From contig NC_056765.1 of NCBI RefSeq assembly GCF_018687715.1, positions 32,920,754-32,984,753 on the forward strand: 64,000 nucleotides of DNA. Direction: 5' to 3'. The notes under the pieces are model-generated. The model was not told the DNA's origin and made no database searches. It was given only the letters and a program-made list of their open reading frames with translations. The stretch comes from Carya illinoinensis (lineage: Eukaryota > Streptophyta > Magnoliopsida > Fagales > Juglandaceae). This document shows, in pieces, positions 10,570 through 20,060 of this stretch. How positions within the stretch are numbered: the first letter of the stretch is position 1; the number at the start of each line of letters is the position of its first letter. The position numbers and the translations under genes were made by a program.

Positions 10570-11330
10570 ATAGGTGAGAATAATTTGTTAATACACATAA
10601 TTAGGCATAGCCCATAACACAGGAAGTATACAAGAGGTGAACCTAATTACAAGCTAAGTGCTGTGAAAATCGGCATAAAAGTCATTAAAACTAGTCCTAT
10701 TCAATACAATGGTCAAAGGCCAAAGTAACAACGTATGAAAGAAAAAGTCCCTAAACCCTCCCATCGAACATTCCCTAGGGTTCATATCACCATTCCTTTC
10801 GTTCCAATTACACCACATTAACCATGGAGTCACCATCCTTCAAAGAACCGCAATTTGACGATTGCGCTGAATTCCTCTCCAACATGACAGTAAGTCAACC
10901 ACCCTCCTAGGCACAATCCAGGCAATACCAAACCTAGAAAAGATCACATCCCATAAAGCCGTAGATATATTTTTTTGATTGATAAATAAGATTTTATTGA
11001 TAGTAGGAATTGGCAAAAGCCCAAGTACGCAGGTCATATACAAGAGTAACATCTAGGAGTGATGTTCTAGTGATACAAGAAATTCATGAATGGTCATGCC
11101 ATTAAAATTTATTACAATCAACCATTGGAACTAGGTGTTAAAAAAATGTTTCGAAGTTCTTCCATCTTCGAAGCTACACTCGTTCCTCTCTCCAAAGACC
11201 CCACCATAGGCATATCGGTACCATCTTCCAAATTACGGCAATCTGAGAAGTGCCTTGGAGACCTCTCCATGAAGCTAAGAGGTTGATCACCCTTATTGGC
11301 ATCATCCAAGCTACACCCACCCCAGTAAAA
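10570..11330 (-). pseudogene. Antisense LINE C-terminal relics, nested
   Basis: On the minus strand, frames read VVDLLSCWRGIQRNRQIAVL and then TPWLMWCNWNERN and GFRDFFFHTLLLWP, the C-terminal region of L1-type polyproteins. A second LINE tail (poly-T head, then ggcaaaagcccaagtacgca at about 11,010) is inserted within or beside it. Copy B carries the same arrangement at 59,610-60,360, so the nesting is older than the duplication. Confidence 0.75.
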
Positions 11331-11957
11331 AAGTCATTCTACAAAGTCGTAGCAATCTCACAATGTATTAGTAGATGATTGACGGATTCTCTGCTCTTTT
11401 AACCCAAACAACACCAATCCAAGACTATAACTCACATTGTCTTGGAAAAAGAGGCACATCTTATGTCATTTCTAATAAGAACTTTGTGAGAGGCATACTG
11501 TTTGGTGGCTTGTTTGGTCAAAAGATTCTTTTCTTGTGCATTAAAAAGATTTGGGACATCTGCGGTATGCTGGTTTTACTTGATGGTATTTATCCTCAGC
11601 TGACTTAAGTTATGAAGTTATGACCTAAATTTTTGCAGGCACCCAATACACTCAGCAACCTTATAAAGTGAGCGATTCTTTCCCCTTCAAGTGAATAAAC
11701 AAGTGGAGGGAAGGGTTCCATGTGACCTCAATGGCAACTGCTGGGAGCCACTGGGGTGTTGTCATGTCTCATAATGCTGGCTTCAGTGATCAGGTTGAAT
11801 TTTGCTTGTTCTATGTACAAACATATTCTGTTCTCACTTCAATTTGTCTGTGTTCCTACAAAAATATGGTGAAAGTGAAAGACAAGCTGCCCTTTTGTTT
11901 TCATAGTGTTTCTTTAGTTTTTCTTTTTCCTTTTCTTTTTATTTTTATTTGTGGGGG

Positions 11958-12260
11958 CACTACAAGAAAAAAAGGTCTTTTGCAGCGATTTAAGTATTGT
12001 TGGGAATAAAATTGCTGCAATAAATCATTAATTCCAGCGATTTTGATGTCGCTGCGGACTTTTAATATCAAGTTTTGAAACTGATCTTTTGCAACGATTT
12101 TTTTACTTTTGGCGACGAAAAAATTTTCTGTAATATAAAAACAAATCATAAAGTTTTGAAATGGACGTTTGCAGCACTTTTTTTATTTTTTGACACGTAA
12201 AATTCGCTGCAAAATGTAAAAAAGATGGTTCCGGCGATAAGTGGCTCGATGGAATTGGTG
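11958..12260 (+). mobile_element. CACTA-type (En/Spm) transposon terminus
   Basis: Starts CACTACAAGAAAAAAAGG, the classic CACTA terminal inverted repeat, followed by repeated sub-terminal motifs (TTGCAGCGAT, GCTGCAAT, GTCGCTGC, TTGCAACGAT, CGCTGCAAAA). Copy B has no such sequence, only a T/G-run at the equivalent place (60,556-60,600). I could not find the matching ...CTTGTAGTG end before 17,990, so the far end is lost or altered. Confidence 0.75.
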
Positions 12261-12560
12261 TTTTTTAAGAGCAAATCACTCGGGCGCCAAAACGTACCAA
12301 AGTGCCCTTTCCCCCGGAACACCATTTTGCATTTGAGAAATCCCGCCCGCATTGCCCTCTCTAGTCTTTCATCGCCCAACACCGAGTCTTTGAAATCGCC
12401 GTCGTAGACTCGCTTCCACCCTCCCCCTCCGTTCGAAGCATTTCTTTCCTCCCCCTCATCAGATTCTTTGAAGCCTTAGCCCAATCCCTATCCCCATCCC
12501 TCAAAATTCATTGAAGCCCCATCATATGAAGCTTCATCAACCACGACTTTGGGTGTTTAT
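12261..12560. other. GC-rich stretch inside the CACTA-headed insert, possibly captured
   Basis: It is much more GC-rich than its surroundings (Pro/Ser-rich in several frames, e.g. cgcccaacaccgagtctttg). It looks like a 5'-UTR or first exon of a host gene, but no protein is recognised. Confidence 0.3.
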
Positions 12561-14600
12561 TTAATCAGTGTGTTTAGTTTGTTTATTTTCTTGCTTGCAT
12601 TTTTGTATTCTATTTTTGGGTGCCAAAAGTCCTTATCTTCTCGATGATTAGGAAACCCAATTCCTTAAGCTGTTGCTTTTTTCAGTTTGCTTGAATTCTT
12701 GTTTGCTTGAATTTGTGTATTTTGTGATATGTATCTAGTTCGTAGGAGCTGTATTTTACAATACCTTGATTTTTGGATTTCTATGTAAGTTTAAGACCTA
12801 GCCCCTGTCCATCACCTACCCGTGAAAATTATATGGTGTTCTCGGATTTATGTTTTTATGTATAAATTGTGTTGGATGTTGCATTTCTTCAAATCTGCTT
12901 GATATAGTTTGAGCATACAAATGGCAAGTTGCTCTATATCTTCTTTCAAGGAAAATTATTTTATTTTTATTTATTTTTTAATTTTTTATAAGTAAACAAG
13001 TTTTATTGATCAAAGAGTAGGCATAGCCCAGTAGAAATACAATAACAACTATCAATTATAGTTGAAAGAAGAACTTGCTACACAAGTAAAGTCTGCAAAA
13101 TAATTGCAAGATATCAATTATTCAAGTTCAATATTACCTTCGAAAAAAGGAAAGTTGTTGGCTGATCTTAAGCAAGCATGAGCTTGTGGGCATATAATAC
13201 TAGATATATGTAGACAAATGTAGGAGCAGAACACAATTATTATCCTATATAATATTTTCATATAGAGCCTCAAAACCCAATGACCAGACTGGTTATGGGT
13301 TATTCCAGAGAAATAGTTCACACCCGTTGTATTCATTTAGCTTAATCATTTGTTTAAATATTATGTTGAGTTATTTAACTTCTCAATTTATATTCATTTA
13401 TATTCATTCATATATATCCATAGCTCAATCCAAAAACCAATATAAATGATGTTGAAAATTTCAGTTACTAATCCATTTTCCCAGTGACCATGTCTTGCAG
13501 AATGGATACTCTTCACTCCTATCATTCACAGTGACTGACATTAACAATACAATGACAAAATTGAGCAGGAAGGGAAATTACCATGAAGCAAGGAGTTCTT
13601 TGTTTGTTTCATTCTTGTTTTCTTCTTTAAAGTAAGTTTCTTCCCCAATAATACGTATTTTCTTCTCTTTTTTCCTATGTTGCCCTAGCTCTTTGTGTAC
13701 ATGGAGTTATTGTTACTACTTGTGTTTTCCTAATCAATTCATATTTATAATTTTTGTCTTGTGTATATCATTACATAAACAAATAATTGTTTATGTAAAC
13801 ATCTGACTATTAGATTTCTGAAGAAGAACTGAAAAGTGTTTTTGGTTCTGTTTTGAGATGCTGGGCATCATTTGAAGATAGCCCTCTGTTTTAGTGAAAG
13901 CATTTGCTCTGACTCCATGTTTTGGTTTGCTGAAAGAGATAGGTCCACATAGAATATAGATCAAAATGATATAGAAAGTATCTCTGCATTTCATTTGTCT
14001 AGCTCTACCCCTTAGGTTGCTGTGAGGCAAAATTGATGTTGAAAATTGATGGTCATGCCATCATTGATGAAGAACATATCTTACTTTCAAATGATCTTTG
14101 CCGGGTTGGAAAAATAAAACAAATGTTTAAATAAAGAACTCATCCTGCTTTTTTACCTTGCACATAGATCATCATGATCATCAAGATCAGACAAGAATAG
14201 AACATCTAAAACTTTTTAGGCCAAGAAATTCTTGAGCATGCTTGCAAGTAATAAGGATCATGCTCTTGTATTAATCCTAGTTGCTTCAGAATTGGGTCGA
14301 GTTATAAGGATCATGCTAGCTAGGGGGCATTACAAAACCCAATTTCAGATCTTTTATTTGATAAAATTATGCTAAGCTGTATCTACAAAGGTTATAACAC
14401 TACACTGGTTTGTTAGCATAAGCCTCCAGACATAGGGCATTAATTTTTGCATGGTTTAACTGTAGATTATAAGTAAATGAAACATAGTAACATTTGGAAA
14501 ATTTTTTGATAAGATGTTGTGATAGACATTCTTTAGCATATTTATTGGCTATGGAATAACTATAAGACTATTGTGAGTGAGCTAATAATCAGTACAATTA
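12561..14600. other. Insert sequence without recognisable gene
   Basis: AT-rich DNA present only in copy A. The single identifiable piece is an antisense LINE tail at about 12,985-13,045 (ttttattgatcaaagagtag, then ggcatagccca). Short frames are not protein-like. Confidence 0.5.
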
Positions 14601-14601
14601 C

Positions 14602-15005
14602 CTCATCTATGGTGAGCCCATTGAAGTACTTTTCTATGTGCTCCTTGGTTATTGTACTAGTTTGATCACCATATATTTTACCATCTAACTTGCTTGATGC
14701 AGGGAATTCCTGCAGATAAATTAGAATGGGTATGTTTTGGCATATGAAACATGACCTACTTGGTTTAGCAGTTGAGAAGACAGGAAAAGAAACTGAACTT
14801 AAACATATATATCATATATAGATTTCAAAACTTCTTCCAAGTTCGTTCAATTTTTTGTATGTTTCTTGTTCAAAGAGTATCTTAGACATAGATTAATGAA
14901 AGCTTATGTTTACTTCGAGACTTACTCCGGCCAGCAATTCCCTTGCAAATTCTTCATCAGTCCTCCAAGCAGACCCATCCCCTGCTCCATCCCCTGCTCC
15001 ACCAG
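14602..15005 (-). pseudogene. Lipoxygenase gene fragment (two exons)
   Basis: Lipoxygenases oxidise linoleic and linolenic acid in oxylipin synthesis. On the minus strand, 15,005-14,936 encodes GSAWRTDEEFARELLAG, a signature segment of plant lipoxygenases, followed by GTAAG. After an intron, acceptor CTGCAG precedes 14,709-14,602, a 108-nt exon with [20 protein letters not shown] and then a GTAAT donor. This matches the family order SAWRTDEEF...SKLDPKVYG...TKEHIEK. The iron-ligand region and most of the gene are absent, so it cannot be functional. It sits inside the CACTA-headed insert unique to copy A, so capture by a transposon is one explanation. A GGAGAGDGAGDG duplication precedes the first exon. 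Confidence 0.8.
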
Positions 15006-15599
15006 ATCATTAAAATAACCAAATTAAAGTGAAATAAATAATCAGATAAAAATTTGAAATAAACAAATATCCCCTATGTTGTTTGCCCCTTTCCCCCTTT
15101 TATAATAATAAGGTAGGATCTTCAATAAATAGCAGACAAAAGAAAATAAAGGGGGAGCAGGGAGGAAGGAGCCTTTATAGTATCTTTTGAAAACATAATA
15201 TTGATGCCTTACAAGTTATATATATACAAAGTACCTTTAATAACTTCAGGATCACCAGGAATTTGTTTATTCATGCCCATTGAAATGCTTAACCAGATGA
15301 TGCAAACATTTCTTTCAGGATTGTAGTGTTGAAATCACAGAAATATCTGTTATTATATGGGGTTTTCTTGTTTCCTCTTAATACATGCCACGTTTTCAAA
15401 GATTAAAGTAATTAATTACATCTATTTCAGCTGCTGTGTGTGTAAGTGATGGTGGGTGACTTTATTTTCATGTCCTGAGGTAAAATGTGACTGAATTTCA
15501 AAAGTTTGAGATGGAGAGCAAGGTATTTTTTAGATGCTTGTGTTGGGTTAGCATGTTTAGTTTAAGTGGGGTCATTGTGTTAGCAAGTGGAGTATAAAT

Positions 15600-16026
15600 C
15601 AATGTTTTGAATACCGTACAGGATGCCGTACCGGTCAAGGCACTGGAACGAAATATTTCGGTACCGGTACCGTTTCGTGTACCATTTCGGGATAGTCGAT
15701 ATATAAATAAATTATATATATAAATATATATTAATTATATTTCAAAATAAATTATGCATAAATACATAAATATATATATATATAAATTATAAATAGACTG
15801 GTCTGAATTGGAAGTCAAAAAATGATCTTGTAGTTTGAAAAAAAAAGTAAAGGCCAAAATACCGGTCGGTATAGGCCGTTACGTAGCCCAGTACAGGCCA
15901 AAATATCAGCCAGTACGATCGGCCGGCTGGTATTTGGACTGGTACGAAATAGGTACAATTTCTGTACCGGACTAGTGGCCAGTACGGCATATACCGGCCG
16001 GTACAGTACGAAATTAAAAACACTGG
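15600..16026. repeat. Palindrome-rich CCGGTAC element
   Basis: A ~425-bp block packed with GTACCGGTAC, CCGGCCGGTAC and GGCCGGC palindromes around an AT-rich (TATA)n core. Its ends are roughly inverted: AATGTTTTGAATACCGTAC at the left and GTACGAAATTAAAAACACTG at the right. This suggests a foldback or MITE-like element; the class is not established. Confidence 0.55.
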
Positions 16027-16029
16027 TAT

Positions 16030-17985
16030 AAATAAGACTAAACCAACTTCTATAATATATTTGCTCAAATATGTTCATGTACTTCTTTATAATGATGTCA
16101 GATGGGGTTTTTTGGATGGTTTTTCAAAGTCTCTAGCCTCTTAAGGAATTCTGGGGATGAAAGACTAGAAGAAATATATTTTGAAAATTTCTGGATTACT
16201 TTAGAAAATCTCTGTCGACCAAGGAACTCTAGGACAGAGTCCAGAACAAACTTTTTTTTTTAAGCTGTGGTTGTGAGAAGGTTTCAGTAAACATAATTCC
16301 TAATAGCTTTTCCTGTTATGACTGGGAAGGATTTTTTGGATTTAAATCTTTCGGTGCAAATCATTTCTAGGATCGCTGAGTCTGTGTCAAACATTTCTGT
16401 TTTTCCTGGCTATTAAGTTTTAATTTTTTTCCAGGTGGGTTGGTCTTGCTGGTTGCTTGGATTGGGTCTCCCATGTTTTTGGCCTCTGATTTTCTTCCTG
16501 GTATGCTTTACATTTTTATTGTGAAGTGCATGGTTTGCATATTTTCCTCTATTTTTACTGCTGCTATTTCTTGGTTGTGGTGTTGGTTTTGGTTTTACGT
16601 ATGTTCCTGGTATGCTATTTGTTGTTGCTGCTAGTTGGCCTCTATTTGTTGCTGCTATTTTTGGGAAAAAAGAAGGTGCTTGAGGTAGTGATATTGAAGA
16701 TGTTCTAAGGAAAAAAACTTCTGAGATGAACCTCTTTCTTTTATTCCCTGAAACATTCAGCAGGCTGTGACAAGAACTGTATTATATCCATACGAAGCTA
16801 CTGAACTAACAGCTCTAACTAAAATGTCTGTTCCATCTCTTTAAACTCATGGCACCTTTAACTACAAAATGCCCTTTCTGAAGACCAAGAAAAAAAAAAT
16901 CTGACAAAATGTTCATGAGATGAAATATTGAGTTTACTGATTGGATGTTCATGTCCTGATTCATATGCCTGAAAATGATAATCTATTCTATGCAGTGCCA
17001 ATGTATATACTTTCTTCTTCTTCTTTTTTTTCTTTTTTTGTTTTTTTTACATAAGAAGTAAATTATATTGATATGAATGAAATAGGCATAGCCCATGTAC
17101 ATGGCTTCTTCAATGAGGCAATCTGAGAAGGGTTATTTCATAGAGCCTACAATTTCTTACAAGTCAATGTATGTGTTTTTCTTTATAAAACACCTATATA
17201 AAAAAAAAAAATGTGTTTTTCTTTATAAAACATGCACCTGGAGGAACTTTCTTTATAGAGGAATTGCTTTTACTCCTTCCCCTTCATCTATCACTTTTAT
17301 GGACAACTTGGTGGTGATTAAATAGGAAGAAATGTTTTGATAGAAAACTAGCTGTGTACAATTTGTATTAGAATGGTGGCCATGTCTTTCAGTGCCACAA
17401 TCTATAATTGTTTTAGGAGATAATTGTTAGAGAAATTAGCTCAAAGATACCAGCAAGAAATTCCCAAGTTCTGAAATTTTAGTACTATAAATTCTGTCAT
17501 GGTATCTTCCAACCCTATCTGTTCTGACATTTTTTCCTTCTAATACTTGTTTAGTTGTGTGTAACCAAGTGGAGGGAAGTTAGAAACAAGCATAAATCGT
17601 GCAACCTACAGCCTGAAGAGGTGAGATGATTCTCTGTCCTGTTTTGTTACAATTTGTACACTTTCTACAAAACATTATGCTTTACTTTTAACTCTATTCT
17701 TCCTATATTAATCCCGATAGCTTAATTAGTTCCCAGCTCATTGCTTCCTTCCCGTTACGTACTCTAGCTGGAGCTAGCTTGGAGACAAAAGCCTTATGAT
17801 CGATGTTTGTTAATTTATTTTCATAATTAATCCTTGTTCAGTTGCAAGAATCCAACTGATCAAAAAGTGTGTGTGTGTATAAAACTGGGTTTTACAAAAG
17901 AGCAGATTATGTATGTACATGTATATAGCACTACCTTGCTGTTCTGTGTAGTTATATTGAACTGTATATTAAACTGTAATTTACA
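16030..17985. other. Remainder of the copy A insert, no gene recognised
   Basis: AT-rich and T-rich DNA with an antisense LINE tail at 17,040-17,110 (aataggcatagcccatgtac) and a short direct repeat of tgtgttttctttataaaac (17,170 and 17,213). Nothing here aligns with copy B, whose sequence resumes at ataatggcttttaaatg (17,993 and 60,617). Confidence 0.5.
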
Positions 17986-18218
17986 TACTTGCATAATGGC
18001 TTTTAAATGTTAATTTGACTTGTTGGAAATCCATGAGGAGATAAAAGTTGGAATTTTGGGATGAGATTATTTCTATGAGGTGCAGATATAGGTTCATTGT
18101 ACCTTTTCTTAGACTTGATACACTAAACTTTTCGTTTGTGCTTCTGGTTTATGTGCAGGAAAAGTGGCAAAAGAATCTCTATCTTGCTTGTTTGTGTTAT
18201 GGGCGGACGGTATCTTGA

Positions 18219-19130
18219 TTCCTTTGTAATTGCAAGGAATTTCTAGGTCAAAAGAAAGTGAGATTTTGGTATTCCCCTTTTCTATTATTTATGTAGGATT
18301 TTCATGTCAGTTGTAAAAAATAATTGAGGAGCTTGGCTGCGGTAGCAGCCGAGACGTGTGCTCCCATGTATGATAAATCGGTATTAAAGCTGTACGTTTG
18401 CCTTTCATTTTACCTCCTTTTACGAGTTTGTAAGAAAAAAATATATAGTGGCGCACCATTTTTGCTTTTCTTGTTTCTTTTAGAAAGTAAGAAGACTATT
18501 GACTTTAGAGCAGTGTCAAGTTACTCGTGGTGTTGACATTATATCATTATGTTTTTAATCAAATAATGAAACTAATATTATCCTAACACAATTCTATCTT
18601 GACAAAATGCTCATATTAAAGGTATATATGTCTATTCGTGTAGATACCTACGGTACTACTAATGATGTTCTCTAGGGATGGTAGTAGTTATAACCTTTCT
18701 TCCCCTATTACACACGAAGGTGATGATCATTTTCTCCATTTTACATGTCATAGATTGCATATTACATTAACTGACAAGGTTAGCAGTCAAGAACCTTCTT
18801 TTGATTGTTACTTGGATAGTAGTAGTAAAGGCTCAATTTGAAGTAAGGAGATAATAATGCTAAGCCCAAATCAATTCAAAGTTTGGTATGCAGCATGCAT
18901 TTACTAGGGTGCAAGTGCATTGAGTCAAGTAAGTCCAACTGTGAAGCTTGAGTGAGTGGCAAAAGTGAAGTTCAGTGTTTTAAATACATCTTATAGTCGA
19001 GTGGGAGTGATTTCAAGTATCTATTGTTCTCTTGATGATCAATGATCGTGTATGTTAAGTTCGACAATTTTTAATCATAATTCCGGTTCAAACCTCTTGA
19101 CAATTTGATATCAAGGGCTTCCTTAAATTG
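18219..19130. other. 3' flank of the kinase pseudogene
   Basis: Non-coding sequence closely shared with copy B (61,266-62,150). Probably the former 3' UTR and downstream DNA. No ORF, RNA gene or element end seen. Confidence 0.6.
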
Positions 19131-19135
19131 GCCTC

Positions 19136-19345
19136 GTTTAGATTTAGAGATGAGATGAGATGGTTTTAGAGGAAAGATAAAAGTTAAATAAAATATTATT
19201 ATCATTATTTTTAAAAATTTGAAAAATATGAATTGTTTATTATATTTTATGTGGAAATTTAAGAAAGTTGTAATGATGAGATAAGATGAGTTGACCTCTC
19301 AATCCAAATGAGAAAATATGTCTTAAACTCATTTAGATATAAGAT
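19136..19345. mobile_element. MITE-like element (GAGATGAGATGAGATGG family)
   Basis: It runs from cgtttagatttagagatgag to gatgagttgacctctcaatc with a core of gttaaataaaatattattat and gtttattatattttatgtgg. Related copies are at about 37,290-37,475 and 31,440-31,560. In copy B only its left edge remains (62,150-62,190). Confidence 0.55.
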
Positions 19346-20060
19346 TTTTTTAGAACTATATGCAGAATTGGAATTGATTAATAAGAAAATTAAACAATTC
19401 ATATACATGAGAAATTCTGAATCTCTCAAAAGAAAACAATCTCTTATATAATAATATATTTTGGCTCCCCTAATTAACTTATTACTCCTGGTGCTTAAAT
19501 GAGGTAAGTTAAAACAATCCAAATGGAAATTTGACTCATAACTTGTAAACAAAATGGTTAACATCTTCAATTCCCAAGAAACAATACCAAAGCCAATACT
19601 CAAAACTCGAAAAGGTAACTTTTATAAAGGACTCCTGCTGAATCGAATCTTCATTTCGCATCATGCAGCAATTCCATGTCAAGTATTGTCCCACGTTTTG
19701 GCAGTTGAAGTTTCCCTGATGATCACTTCCATGTACATAACATTTAACCATATTTTTCATATTAAAAACAGACAAAAGCAAAAACGACTAAATACTGCAT
19801 GTTTTATAGAGATCCAAGTTTGAGATGAAGCAAAGAGGTAGCATAACGTACCAGAAACATGACAAAGAAGAAAAGCTGGTTGGGTGATTGTCTGCATTCC
19901 CTTAATCAATCTGAGATTTTATGATCACTTCGACATCGTCAATGGAATTGAGAGATTTCAGGTACAAAATGGTGATCATCTTTTATTCCCAAAATAAACA
20001 ATGCCAAGCCATTACTCAAAGGACTAAGCTTTATAGAGGTACTCTTGATGAATCTAATCT

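Larger units (their letters stand above)
965..18218 (+). pseudogene. CK1-like MLK/PPK (EL1-like) protein kinase, copy A, decayed
   Basis: The encoded family are nuclear Ser/Thr kinases of plants. Exons are recognisable at 965-1,036, 1,211-1,312 (HGDVKPEN catalytic loop, then the VDLGL metal-binding region), 1,399-~1,459, ~1,541-1,672 ([16 protein letters not shown]), 6,765-6,988, 7,085-7,212, 10,147-10,321, 10,427-10,517, 11,639-11,793 and 18,159-18,218 (ending CYGRTVS-stop, the family C-terminus). Lesions: one extra base near 1,252; stops at 1,446 (Gln), 7,169 (Gln), 10,184, 10,247 (Trp), 10,460 (Tyr) and 11,692 (Trp); a 13-A run at 6,792 that shifts the frame; and the exon encoding VVELDFLYPSEG deleted. 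The Copia element and the 6-kb insert lie in introns. The intron after 1,312 appears to start with GC (AG|GCGAGT). Upstream exons lie outside the window. Identity is from remembered family sequence; the decay is seen directly. Confidence 0.9.

Noticed and set aside
15787..16078. Minus-strand frames of 87-93 codons in the CCGGTAC element
   Set aside because: Tyr/Pro-rich products of the palindromic repeat (repeated GTAC); no conserved domain.
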